The notes under the pieces were generated by a model, which was not told the origin of the DNA, did no database searches, and saw only the letters and a list, made by a program, of their open reading frames with translations. Below are positions 52,765 to 61,051 of a stretch of DNA of 64,000 bases, piece after piece. The DNA lies in the NCBI RefSeq assembly GCF_903064525.1, contig NZ_LR797830.1, forward strand, positions 682,001 to 746,000. Reading direction: 5' to 3'. Source of the DNA: Methylacidimicrobium sp. AP8 (GTDB lineage Bacteria > Verrucomicrobiota > Verrucomicrobiia > Methylacidiphilales > Methylacidiphilaceae). Within the stretch, counting starts at the first letter, position 1; the number at the start of each line of letters is the position of its first letter. The translations under genes and the position numbers were made by a program.

Positions 52765-53538
52765 ATGGCGGCGGAATCGGAGGAGCGGGGGCGGATGCTC
52801 TCGGCGGGATCGGGAACGCATGCCGGGCCCGGAGCGGTCTGGCCGTGGTTGCGCGGGAAGTTTCTCGCGGGGCTTTTCGTCCTGCTCCCCGCCGTGGTGA
52901 CCCTTTGGGTCATCCAGCTGGTCTACGGCATCGTCAACGGACCGGCGGACGCGTTTCTCACCCTTCTGGTCCGGGCACGCCTTCTGCCCGGGTCGAACTT
53001 CCTGCGGGAACACTTCGGAGGGCATATTCCGGGAGCCGGCTTCGTGATCAGCCTGCTTATCGTCCTCCTGGTCGGATTCGCGGCGGGGAACTTCGTCGGC
53101 TCCTCTCTTCTTCGGGCCGTCGAGCGGATCGTCCGGCGGGTTCCGTTCGTCAGCCCCATCTATCAGACGGCCAAGGAGGCTGTCGAAGCGCTCCGCAACC
53201 TGGGAAGATCGGATGCCCGGGCCTTCCAATCGAGCCCGGTCGTCTACGTTTCTCTCTCGGAGAGGGGACCGAGGGCGCTCGGCTTCGTCACCGGTCGGTT
53301 GCCGGTCGAGTCCGGCGAAGGAAGCCTCTGCACCGTGTTCATCCCCACCTCTCCCACTCCTTTCAGCGGGTTCCTGGTGGTGGTTCCGGAGGCGGAGCTG
53401 ACGACCGCTCCGGGGCTCACCTACGAGAGCGTCCTCAAGCTCTGCTTTTCGTACGGTCTGCTTAGCTCTTCCAAGGAAAACCGAGCAGCGCGACCAGCGC
53501 AGAACCCAGGGCAAGCCGGTACCAGGCAAAAGGGATGA
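52765..53538 (+). CDS. DUF502 membrane protein
   Basis: 257 residues with two N-terminal membrane helices (FLAGLFVLLPAVVTLWVIQLVY and FVISLLIVLLVGFAAGNFVG) and the DUF502 core: RVPFVSPIYQTAKEAVEAL, FVTGRLP and FIPTSPTPFSGFLVVVP. Function unknown; members are common in Gram-negatives. Divergent from the HNH gene (187-base gap). Its last 77 bases overlap the convergent uppP gene. Confidence 0.88.
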   Translation: MAAESEERGRMLSAGSGTHAGPGAVWPWLRGKFLAGLFVLLPAVVTLWVIQLVYGIVNGPADAFLTLLVRARLLPGSNFLREHFGGHIPGAGFVISLLIVLLVGFAAGNFVGSSLLRAVERIVRRVPFVSPIYQTAKEAVEALRNLGRSDARAFQSSPVVYVSLSERGPRALGFVTGRLPVESGEGSLCTVFIPTSPTPFSGFLVVVPEAELTTAPGLTYESVLKLCFSYGLLSSSKENRAARPAQNPGQAGTRQKG

Positions 53539-54262
53539 AGGTGTGGCTCTGCACGTAGCGCAGCAGCCAGCGGACCGCGGCGAAGCCGGTGATTCCGGAG
53601 ACGAGGAAGCCGAGCAGCAGCGTTTCCCAGGAATCGGAGGGAAGGTCGCGGAAAAAATGGGTCTCCCGGACGAAAGAAAATGCGCTGGCGGCGAACATGG
53701 TCGGAATGCCCAGCAGGAAGGCGAACTCCGTCGCCGCCGGACGCTCGACGCCGAAGAGGAGGGCGGTGAGGATGGTGGCCCCGGAACGGGAGAGGCCGGG
53801 AAAGACGCCGGCGAGCACTTGCGCGATCCCTACGGCGCACGCGGTCGACCAGCCGATGCGGTCGGTCGGCTTAATCAAGCGCAATCGCCTCTCCGCCAGA
53901 AAGATCCAAACCGCTCCGGCGAAGACGGCCAACAGCACGGGAGCGAGCTGGTCGGGCAGCTTCCAGCCCGCTTTCTTCGCGGCGAGCCCGAGGATCGAGG
54001 TGAGCGCGAAGGCCGCTGCGAGCTTGAGCACGTAATCGAGGTTCTGCGGCTGGTCGATGCCCGTGATCAGGCCGGCGATCTTCTGCCGATACAGCAGCGT
54101 GACCGCGAGCACGGCACCCAGCTGGATGAAAATGTTGAAGGTTTCCGAGCGGGCGCCGAGCCAGTGTTCCGCGATCAGCAGGTGGCCGGTGCTGGAAACG
54201 GGAAGGAACTCGGTGAGGCCTTCTATGATCCCTAAAAGTATGCTGGCCAGGACCTCATTCAT
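53462..54262 (-). CDS. uppP: Undecaprenyl-diphosphate phosphatase
   Basis: Inner-membrane enzyme recycling C55-PP to C55-P for wall synthesis; confers bacitracin tolerance. EGLTEFLPVSSTGHLLIAE and PGLSRSGATI are the two catalytic motifs, with about eight membrane helices in 266 residues. The 3' end overlaps DUF502 by 77 bases. dacA lies 46 bases upstream on the same strand. Confidence 0.95.
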   Translation of the reverse strand: MNEVLASILLGIIEGLTEFLPVSSTGHLLIAEHWLGARSETFNIFIQLGAVLAVTLLYRQKIAGLITGIDQPQNLDYVLKLAAAFALTSILGLAAKKAGWKLPDQLAPVLLAVFAGAVWIFLAERRLRLIKPTDRIGWSTACAVGIAQVLAGVFPGLSRSGATILTALLFGVERPAATEFAFLLGIPTMFAASAFSFVRETHFFRDLPSDSWETLLLGFLVSGITGFAAVRWLLRYVQSHTFIPFAWYRLALGSALVALLGFPWKS

Positions 54263-54308
54263 AGCCTGTGCGTCTGCGCGATTGCGCCCGGCCGCAGGAA
54301 GCTTGCGC

Positions 54309-55271
54309 TCAAAGCGGTCGATAGGAGGGCGCGGTCACGGTGCCGGATTTGACCTGTCCGAAGCCGTAGTTGAAAAGGACCATGGCGTCCTTCCACTTGT
54401 CCGGGCTGTGCAGGAGGATTAGCAGAAGGGGGTGGCCGTCCCGTTGGCAGGCCGCGGCGTAGGTGTGGCGCGCTTCGCGAGTCCATCCGGTCTTGGCCGG
54501 ACCCATCCCCGTATACTTTCCGAGCAGGCGATTGTGGTTGTGGAGAATCCGCAGTTGATTCCCGCTCCGGGTGGCTACGGTGCGGGTCATGAGGATCTGG
54601 CGCAGGGAGGGCACGTTCAACACCGCCTGAAAGATGCGCAGCAGGTCCCGGGCGGTGGTCACCTGGCCTTGCCGGAGCGAAGCCAGACCGTGGGGGTCGA
54701 CGAAGTGGGTGTGCAGGCATCCCATCTCCCACGCCCTCCGGTTCATCTGGTGGACGAAAGCCGGAACCGATCCGCAGGTCGACCGGGCGAGGGCGAGGGC
54801 GGCATCGTTGCAGGAGCCGACGAGCAGATCCTGGACGAGCTCGGAGACGGAGATCCGCTGTCCGATCCGTAACGGGACGTGCGAGGGTTCGACCGCGGTA
54901 TCCGGGGGCAGAACGGTCACGAAGCCTTGCAGCCCGGTCAGTTCGTAAACCAGGAGAGCGGTCATGAGCTTGGTCGTGCTGGCGGGGGCCAGCGGCATGT
55001 CGAGGTTGCGCGCAAAGAGGATGCGGTTGGCGACCGGATCGAAGAGGAGCGCGGCGGTGGCCTCCACCAACCGGTCGGCCTCCCATGCGGTGGGCACGGC
55101 CGTGTACAGGGAAGCTGCTCTCGGGTGGCGATGATGGCGGGCCGCCTGGAGGTCGTGCCCGCCGAGGAGCCAAGGCACCATTGCGCAACAAGCAAGGAGC
55201 CCCAGCGCGCGCCGGATGCGCGCTGCGGCGTTCGGACGATCGCCTCTAGGTCGGGAAAATAACCCGCGCAT
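54309..55271 (-). CDS. dacA: D-alanyl-D-alanine carboxypeptidase (PBP5-type)
   Basis: A serine peptidase trimming peptidoglycan pentapeptides. SxxK is S98-T-T-K101 in APASTTKLMTAL, SxN is S153-C-N155 (GSCNDAA), and KTG is K260-T-G (AKTGWTREAR). A signal sequence (ALGLLACCAMVPWLLGG) precedes. About 320 residues from the ATG at 55271, with GAGG upstream; the frame is open to 55379. The C-terminal amphipathic anchor of E. coli PBP5 is missing. Beside uppP, so wall metabolism is clustered. Confidence 0.9.
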   Translation of the reverse strand: MRGLFSRPRGDRPNAAARIRRALGLLACCAMVPWLLGGHDLQAARHHRHPRAASLYTAVPTAWEADRLVEATAALLFDPVANRILFARNLDMPLAPASTTKLMTALLVYELTGLQGFVTVLPPDTAVEPSHVPLRIGQRISVSELVQDLLVGSCNDAALALARSTCGSVPAFVHQMNRRAWEMGCLHTHFVDPHGLASLRQGQVTTARDLLRIFQAVLNVPSLRQILMTRTVATRSGNQLRILHNHNRLLGKYTGMGPAKTGWTREARHTYAAACQRDGHPLLLILLHSPDKWKDAMVLFNYGFGQVKSGTVTAPSYRPL

Positions 55272-55434
55272 TCCGGCCTCGCTGCGTCCCACGGCTCTCC
55301 GGAGAGCTGGGTTCGGACGTCCCACATGCTGCTGGGTCGATTCGGGTCTGTCGAGGAAATTCTCCAATAGGCCTGTCATCCTCCGGGCTATGCGATCCTC
55401 CTGCGGACGCTCGTCGCCGGGCTTCGCTTCCCGC

Positions 55435-55542
55435 TCAGCCGACCTTGTAACGCAGCCTCTTCTTGTGGCGATGCTGGCGCCTGCGCTTGCGGCGCTTGTG
55501 CTTGTTCATCTTCGCCTTGCGGCGTTTTTTGAGGGAACCCAT
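55435..55542 (-). CDS. bS22 / AURKAIP1-COX24 (mS38)-like small ribosomal protein
   Basis: A 35-residue, extremely basic protein opening MGSLKKRRKAKMNKHKRRKR and ending KKRLRYKVG. The MGS[LV].KKRRKKM.KHKRRK pattern is that of the AURKAIP1/COX24-domain family; the mycobacterial homologue is bS22 of the 30S subunit and the mitochondrial one mS38. AAGGA lies nine bases before the ATG. It stands between dacA and hisG on the same strand, 31 bases after hisG. Confidence 0.85.
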   Translation of the reverse strand: MGSLKKRRKAKMNKHKRRKRRRQHRHKKRLRYKVG

Positions 55543-55573
55543 TCCGGCAATCCTTCTTCGCGCTTCCCGCTGG

Positions 55574-56452
55574 TCAATAAATGACCTTGTTGAGCGGGTA
55601 TTCGATAATCCCCTCCGCGCCCAGCTCCTTCAATCTCGGGATCAGGTCGCGGACCTGGCTTTCGTCGAGGATGGTTTCCACGGCGAGCCACTCCCCATCG
55701 GCCAGAGGAGAGACCGTCGGCCTCCGGAGGGCGGGCAAGACCTTCAGCACCGGCTCGATGCGGTCCTTGGCTACGTTCATCTTGAGGCCAACCTTTTCTT
55801 CGGCGCGCAGGGCGGCTAAGAGGAGCAAGGCCAGAGACTCGATCTGTTTCCGCCGTTCCGCGTCCGCCCAGACGGAGTGGGAGCAGAGAAACTGCGGATA
55901 GCTCTGCAGGACGGTGTCGATGACCCGCAAATTGTTGGCTTGGAGAGAGGAGCCCGTCTCCGTAATGTCGACGATGGCGTCGACCAGCTCGGGGACCTTG
56001 ACTTCCGTAGCTCCCCAGGAGAACTCCACCTCCGCCTTGACACCGTGCCGCTCCAGGTAATGGCTTACCAAGCGAACCGCCTCGGTGGCGATTCGTTTGC
56101 CTTCCAGGTCTTTCACATTCCGGATGGGCGAGCTCTCGTGGACGGCGAGCACCCAGCGCACGGGAAGCCGGGTGGAGCGATTATACGGCAGCTCGCATAC
56201 GAGCTGGACGGAGGCCTCGTTTTCCAGGATCCAATCCATTCCGGTGATTCCGCAATCGAGGAATCCCTGCGAGACGTAGCGGGCCAGTTCTTGAGGCCGG
56301 ACGAGGCGGACTTCCATTCCCGGATGATCGATATAGGGCCGGTAGCCGCGGGAGGAGCGGCTGATGACGTAGCCGGCGCGACGGAAAAGCTCGACGGTCG
56401 CTTCCTCCAAGCTGCCCTTGGGGAGTCCAATGCGGAGCTTTTTGTCACTCAT
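55574..56452 (-). CDS. hisG: ATP phosphoribosyltransferase (long form)
   Basis: First step of histidine synthesis. [23 protein letters not shown] at the N-terminus, [32 protein letters not shown] and [17 protein letters not shown] (PRPP site). 292 residues, so it has the C-terminal regulatory domain (about 215-292) that binds histidine and does not need HisZ. No other his gene is nearby. Confidence 0.94.
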   Translation of the reverse strand: MSDKKLRIGLPKGSLEEATVELFRRAGYVISRSSRGYRPYIDHPGMEVRLVRPQELARYVSQGFLDCGITGMDWILENEASVQLVCELPYNRSTRLPVRWVLAVHESSPIRNVKDLEGKRIATEAVRLVSHYLERHGVKAEVEFSWGATEVKVPELVDAIVDITETGSSLQANNLRVIDTVLQSYPQFLCSHSVWADAERRKQIESLALLLLAALRAEEKVGLKMNVAKDRIEPVLKVLPALRRPTVSPLADGEWLAVETILDESQVRDLIPRLKELGAEGIIEYPLNKVIY

Positions 56453-56507
56453 CGGAAAAGAGGGGCGATGCTACGAAGGATAGTGCAGCTCTGTAAAGAG
56501 ATTTTCT

Positions 56508-57044
56508 TCACGGCGGTGACCCGGAAGAACGGGAGGATTCCGGCGCGGGAAATGCGGGGTCTTCCGGATGGAGAGCTTCATAAAGCAACCGGTAGACGGT
56601 CTCCAGATCCGACGGATGGACCCGGGTCCCGGCGGTGGTCGTCATGAAGTTCGCATCGTGGCTCCAACGGGGAACCAGGTGCCAGTGGAGGTGTCCTTCG
56701 ATGCCCGCTCCGGCGGCCGCTCCTTGATTGAGCCCGACGTTGAAGCCGTGCGGGGCCAATACCCGCTCGATGGCGACCAGGAGCTTCCGGAGCATCGCCA
56801 TCGCTTCGAGCAGCTCGGTTTCCGTCAGCGCATCGAGGCGGGCGACGGAGCGGTAGGGAACCACCATCGAATGGCCGACGTTGTAGGGGAAGCGGTTGAG
56901 CAGGCCGAAGGTCGTGCGGCCGCGCAAAAGGACGAGGTTCTCACGATCTCTGGATTCCCTGGCGATCTCCTCGAAGAGGGTCCCCCTCGGCGGCGTCGGC
57001 TCATCGAGATAAGCCTTGCGCCACGGTGCCCACAAGTGTTCCAT
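56508..57044 (-). CDS. HIT-family nucleotide hydrolase/transferase
   Basis: 178 residues. The histidine-triad GIEGHLHWHLVPRW (HxHxH) follows a GFNVGLNQGAAAGAG strand; MEHLWAPWRKAYL at the start and FPYNVGHSMVVPYR fit the Ap4A-phosphorylase-like HIT branch common in PVC and Chlorobi. Substrate unknown. The start lies only 22 bases from the divergent holA start. Confidence 0.88.
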   Translation of the reverse strand: MEHLWAPWRKAYLDEPTPPRGTLFEEIARESRDRENLVLLRGRTTFGLLNRFPYNVGHSMVVPYRSVARLDALTETELLEAMAMLRKLLVAIERVLAPHGFNVGLNQGAAAGAGIEGHLHWHLVPRWSHDANFMTTTAGTRVHPSDLETVYRLLYEALHPEDPAFPAPESSRSSGSPP

Positions 57045-57066
57045 TGCCTCGAATGATCTTATTGCA

Positions 57067-58170
57067 ATGACGCCTCTTGCCGGCAAGAGTAAAGCGATTC
57101 ATTTCTTCGGCGGGGAAGACGAATACGAAGCCAAGCGCCTGGCCCGGCTCTTCCTGGAAGAGGAAGGGTTGCTCGAGGATCCTTCCTTTGAAAGCGTCCC
57201 GGGGGACGGGCAGACCGCAGCCGAGGCGTGCGCGCAGATCGGCCGTCTGCAGGAGAGCCTGCAATCCGGGTCTCTTTTCGGGGGGCGGAAGGTGGTGTTT
57301 TGGAAGGATGTCCATTGCCTCGGCTCGACGGGAGCCGGCCGGGACCAGAAGGTGTCCGCTTCGCTGGCGAGCCTGCTCGCGGTGCTGCGCAACCTGGTTC
57401 CCGAAGAAGTGATCCTGGTGATTCAAGCGGGTGCGGTCGATGAGCGGAGGCAATTCCTGCGGGCGCTGCGCGAAATCGCTTCGGTTCATCTCTTCGCCCC
57501 TCTGGGGGCGGATCGGAACGAAGACAAGGCCTTGGGCGAGATCGCCGAGCGGTTGCGGAGCCGCGGCCTGACCCCCACGGGCGAGCTTTGCGAGCGGCTG
57601 CTCGCCGCGTGCGGAGGGGATCGCCAACGGCTCGATTCCCAAATCGAGAAGCTGGCCCTCTATCTGGCCGATGGAGGACCCATCGCCCCGGAGGATCTCC
57701 GGTTGCTTTTGGGCGGCGGGGACGCCGGAGGGGTCTGGGACTTCTGCGATGCCGTCGTGGCGGGAAGAGCCGCCGAGGCGTTGCAGGATCTGCGCGCGCT
57801 TCTGCGCCAGGGAGAGAGCGAAATGGGCCTCCTCTTGGCGCTGGCGCAGAAGATTCGCTTGGCGGCTTTGGGCCTCCTCTTGTGGGAAAAGGGCCGGGTG
57901 CGCTTGGGCGGCTCCGGGCGCTTCGCCAAGGCGGAGGTCGCTCCGGAGGCCCTGGATTACTTTCCGAAAAAGAAGAGCGGTGGCTCCGTAAGCGCCTGGC
58001 AACTGGGCATGACGGTCTGCGCCGCGAAAAAGCGGAGCGTGCGGTTCTGGGTAAAGGCTCTCCTCCTCCTTTCGGAGGCCAACCGGCGGATGCTGCGCGT
58101 AGGCGGAAAGCAGATCGGCCTCGAGCTGGCCCTCCTCCATCTTTTCGGAGAGCAGCCCTCCTTGCCATGA
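57067..58170 (+). CDS. holA: DNA polymerase III delta subunit (clamp-loader)
   Basis: 367 residues resembling HolA: FFGGEDEYEAKRLARLF at the N-terminus, SLFGGRKVVFWKDVHCLG (domain I), an AAA-like C-terminal lid with CERLLAACGGDRQRLDSQIEKLALY and a helical collar domain (LRALLRQGESEMGLLLALAQKIRLAALG). Opens the sliding clamp. Sequence identity to E. coli HolA is low, as is usual. The stop overlaps the next start (ATGA). Confidence 0.87.
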   Translation: MTPLAGKSKAIHFFGGEDEYEAKRLARLFLEEEGLLEDPSFESVPGDGQTAAEACAQIGRLQESLQSGSLFGGRKVVFWKDVHCLGSTGAGRDQKVSASLASLLAVLRNLVPEEVILVIQAGAVDERRQFLRALREIASVHLFAPLGADRNEDKALGEIAERLRSRGLTPTGELCERLLAACGGDRQRLDSQIEKLALYLADGGPIAPEDLRLLLGGGDAGGVWDFCDAVVAGRAAEALQDLRALLRQGESEMGLLLALAQKIRLAALGLLLWEKGRVRLGGSGRFAKAEVAPEALDYFPKKKSGGSVSAWQLGMTVCAAKKRSVRFWVKALLLLSEANRRMLRVGGKQIGLELALLHLFGEQPSLP

Positions 58171-58907
58171 AAGACGACCCGGGGAACGCCGGGGCGCCCG
58201 AATTTTCCGTGGTGGTCCCCTTTTACAACGAATCGGAAAATCTGCCGCAGCTCCTTTCGGAGATCGATCGCGCGCTGGAGAAGCTTGGCTGGAGGGCCGA
58301 GATCCTCCTCGTCAACGATGGCAGCACCGATCGCTTCGACCGCCCGTCGGCCAGCCCGCACTTCTCGGTGCGCTGGCTCGATCTGACGGTCCGATCCGGC
58401 CAGAGCGCGGCGATCTACTACGGGATGCAGGAAGCCGCGGGACGATGGATCATCCTCATGGACGCCGATCTCCAAAACGATCCGGCCGACATCCCGGCGC
58501 TTTGGGCGCATCTGGAGAGAGAAAAGCTCGACCTGGTAACCGGTTTTCGCGTGAGAAGGCAGGACAGCTGGCAGCGGCGGTGGATGAGCTGGGTCGGCAA
58601 TCAAGTGCGCGCGCGGCTCCTCGCCGACTGCACGCGGGACTCGGGCTGCTCGCTCAAGATCCTCCGCAGGGAGCTGGCGCGGCGGTTGCCGGGATGGAAT
58701 GGAATGCACCGGTTCATCCCCGCCCTGGCGCAGGCCATGGGATATCGGACCGGGGAAGCACCCGTGCACCATCGGCCTCGGCATGCCGGCGTCAGCAAGG
58801 TTCGTCCCTGGCGGCGGGCTGTCGCGGCGACGATCGACCTTCTTGGTATGATCTGGCTCGTCCGGCGCCAATTCCGCGGGCGGCTCCGGGGACCGGATTC
58901 CGGGTGA
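58167..58907 (+). CDS. Family 2 glycosyltransferase (dolichol-phosphate mannose synthase-like)
   Basis: 246 residues of GT-A fold: FSVVVPFYNESENLPQLL, ILLVNDGSTD, GMQEAAGRWIILMDADLQNDP (DxD-type) and GCSLKILRRELARRL. It resembles DPM1/polyprenyl-phosphate glycosyltransferases; no strong C-terminal membrane pair is present. Acceptor probably a polyprenyl phosphate, sugar unknown. Coupled to holA by a four-base overlap. Confidence 0.85.
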   Translation: MKDDPGNAGAPEFSVVVPFYNESENLPQLLSEIDRALEKLGWRAEILLVNDGSTDRFDRPSASPHFSVRWLDLTVRSGQSAAIYYGMQEAAGRWIILMDADLQNDPADIPALWAHLEREKLDLVTGFRVRRQDSWQRRWMSWVGNQVRARLLADCTRDSGCSLKILRRELARRLPGWNGMHRFIPALAQAMGYRTGEAPVHHRPRHAGVSKVRPWRRAVAATIDLLGMIWLVRRQFRGRLRGPDSG

Positions 58908-58937
58908 TCCCGCGGCGGTCCGAAGCCGCCGGACCGG

Positions 58938-59513
58938 CTACGGCAAATGGATGAGAATCTGCCGGAGCACCTGGTAGGGCAGCTGGTCGGCATTGATGTC
59001 ATGGATCCGGTCCGGGGGGATCTTCTCCAGCAGCGGCCTCGTCTCCGTCTCGTAGACGGCGATCCTCTCCAAGATCACCTTGGGATCGAGGTCGTCGGCC
59101 CGGTTCGCCTGCCGGGCTCGTCCCGCGACGCGCTGCACCAGGATTTCCCGATTCGGACAGCTGAGATGGAAGACGTGGATGATGTCGATCAGGGAGGAAA
59201 GCCTCGCGAGCTGGTTCACGTTGCGGGGGATGCCGTCGAGGACGAGGAAATCCGCCGAGGGACGGAAACGGCCGGAGGCGACCAGCCATTCGACATGGTC
59301 CTGCCAGATGCGGATCGTCAAGTCGTCGGGAACGAGCTGCCCGCGATCGGAATACGCGCGAAAGAGCCTGCCGGGCTCCGAATGCGGATCGAGGGATCGG
59401 AAGAGATCGCCGGAGGATACGTGAACGAAGCCGGGGATTCTCGCGAGGATCTGACCTTGTGTCCCTTTGCCGGAACCGGGAGCTCCCAGGAGGAGCAGAG
59501 AACGAAATTTCAT
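58938..59513 (-). CDS. adk: Adenylate kinase-family nucleoside monophosphate kinase (short form)
   Basis: 191 residues. P-loop LLLLGAPGSGKGTQGQIL, HVSSGDLFRS and FLVLDGIPRNVNQLARL follow the Adk pattern; RVAGRARQANRADDLDPKVILERI is the short-lid region with R..R..D. The zinc/large LID insertion is missing, as in the short (AK1-like) type. Some of the usual DGFPR is DGIPR. Convergent with the GT2 gene (30 bases). A perfect palindrome lies just upstream. Confidence 0.85.
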   Translation of the reverse strand: MKFRSLLLLGAPGSGKGTQGQILARIPGFVHVSSGDLFRSLDPHSEPGRLFRAYSDRGQLVPDDLTIRIWQDHVEWLVASGRFRPSADFLVLDGIPRNVNQLARLSSLIDIIHVFHLSCPNREILVQRVAGRARQANRADDLDPKVILERIAVYETETRPLLEKIPPDRIHDINADQLPYQVLRQILIHLP

Positions 59514-59521
59514 GGGCTAGC

Positions 59522-59533
59522 CGATACGTATCG
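59522..59533. promoter_or_regulatory. 12-base palindrome upstream of adk
   Basis: CGATACGTATCG is a perfect palindrome eight bases before the adk start. In this position it could be an operator, or it could be chance. The rest of the adk-exbB gap (203 bases) has a GCCGGG/CCCGGC hairpin and AT-rich sequence near the exbB start that may be a promoter. Confidence 0.3.
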
Positions 59534-59716
59534 AATTCCTGCGGATTTGTCCCGCATAAGCCGCGGCTTTGCGGCAAGACTTCGCCGGGACCGGAAGGCC
59601 CGGCACGGGAGAAGCCGTTCCTCCGCCTCCCGGGATCGCAAGACGACTTGGCAAGGGTGGCGCAAGTTCAGTAAGTTTGGGGTGTTTCATTTTTTCCATA
59701 CACCGTTTCTTTCTTT

Positions 59717-60478
59717 ATGAACCACCTCCTATTCGCCATGCACACGGTCCTTCTCTTCTCCGCGGCGGCCTCTCCTGCGCAGCCGCCCGCGTTGACGGTC
59801 TGGGGGCTGCTCCAGTCTGGCGGATGGGTGATGCTCCCGCTGCTGCTCGCTTCGGTCATCGCCCTCTGGCTCATCTTCTACTGCCTGGCTTCGATCCGGC
59901 AGGGCGTCGTCTGGAGCCGGGATCTGGAACGCAGGCTCGAGGCCGTCTTCCGCCGCGGGGACCTCGTCCTTCTCGGCGAGCTGGTCCGGAAGAGAAATGA
60001 AGGGGTCGCCCGCGTCCTGCGGGAGGCGATCGGAATCTATCAGCGCCATCCCGCCGCGGACGCAGAGGCCGTACGTTCCGTGGCCCAAGTGGTCGGCAGC
60101 GGGATCGCCGCCGGGCTCAACCAGAGGATCCTCTATCTATTGGACGTCGGGGTCATCGCGCCGATGCTCGGGCTTTTCGGCACGGTGGTGGGAATTCTGC
60201 GTTCCTTCGGCTCGATTGCGGCCGATCCCTCCCCGATGCGGACGATGTTGCTGGCCGGGGGGGTCTCGCAAGCTCTGATCGCCACGGCGGTCGGCCTCAT
60301 CGTCGGCATCTGCTCGATGATGTTCTATTCGTTCTTCCGCGGGCGGCTGCAAGGGTTGCTGACGGTATTCGAGGAGCGATCGGCGATCTGGATCCAGGAG
60401 TTGATCCTCCTTCAGAGCTCCCGGGGCGTCGAGGGCGGGGCGAAGGAGCCCGAAAGCGGAGTCGTCGAATCGGCATGA
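59717..60478 (+). CDS. exbB: ExbB/TolQ/MotA-family proton channel subunit
   Basis: 253 residues with three membrane helices: an N-terminal one (VMLPLLLASVIALWLIFYCL) and a C-terminal pair with the diagnostic LLDVGVIAPMLGLFGTVVGIL and GGVSQALIATAVGLIVGICSMMFY. Forms the proton-driven motor with ExbD for TonB- or Tol-type energy transfer. A short signal-like segment precedes the first helix. exbD overlaps its stop by four bases. Confidence 0.92.
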   Translation: MNHLLFAMHTVLLFSAAASPAQPPALTVWGLLQSGGWVMLPLLLASVIALWLIFYCLASIRQGVVWSRDLERRLEAVFRRGDLVLLGELVRKRNEGVARVLREAIGIYQRHPAADAEAVRSVAQVVGSGIAAGLNQRILYLLDVGVIAPMLGLFGTVVGILRSFGSIAADPSPMRTMLLAGGVSQALIATAVGLIVGICSMMFYSFFRGRLQGLLTVFEERSAIWIQELILLQSSRGVEGGAKEPESGVVESA

Positions 60479-60909
60479 ACTTCCGGAGGCGCGTATCCAA
60501 CGAGCAGATCGGGCTCCAATTGGCGCCAATGATCGACGTGATCCTCTTTCTGCTCTCTTTTTTCCTGCTTACTTGGAACTTGGCGCGGTACGAGGCGGAT
60601 CTCGACGTGCGGGTCCCCAAGGCCAAGCATGGGGAGGTCCCCAAACGGCTTCCCGGCGAGGTGGTGTTGAACATCACCAAGGACGGCAGGATCACCTTGA
60701 ATCGGAGAACGGTTTCGGCTTCGGAGCTGGAGGAAATCCTTCACGGCGTGATCCAGCAGTATCCGGATCAGGCGGTCGTGATCCGAGCCGACGAGAAGAC
60801 CAGCTATGAGCACGTCGTCCGTGCCCTGGATGTTTGCCGTGCCGCCAATGTCTGGAATATCGCCTTCGCGACGGTCGGGCCTGACCTTGCGGCTCCGCCG
60901 GCCCCGTGA
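60475..60909 (+). CDS. exbD: ExbD/TolR-family biopolymer transport protein
   Basis: 144 residues with a single N-terminal helix carrying the essential Asp (LAPMIDVILFLLSFFLL), followed by a periplasmic domain with VVLNITKDGRITLNRR and VVIRADEKTSYEHVVRALD. The Asp in LxPxIDVxxxLL is the proton carrier. Overlaps exbB as ATGA. Confidence 0.93.
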   Translation: MNFRRRVSNEQIGLQLAPMIDVILFLLSFFLLTWNLARYEADLDVRVPKAKHGEVPKRLPGEVVLNITKDGRITLNRRTVSASELEEILHGVIQQYPDQAVVIRADEKTSYEHVVRALDVCRAANVWNIAFATVGPDLAAPPAP

Positions 60910-61051
60910 CGAGGCAGGGCCCGGGAAGGGTGCAGCCGAGCTCGTGCGGGCCGTCGATCCGCCATGGCGGGGGCTTGCAGGAAAGCCGAGCTTGAACGAA
61001 AGAGAAGAGAAGCGATTCGGTCGGCGGGCGGCGGAGGAAAGGCGCAGAGGG

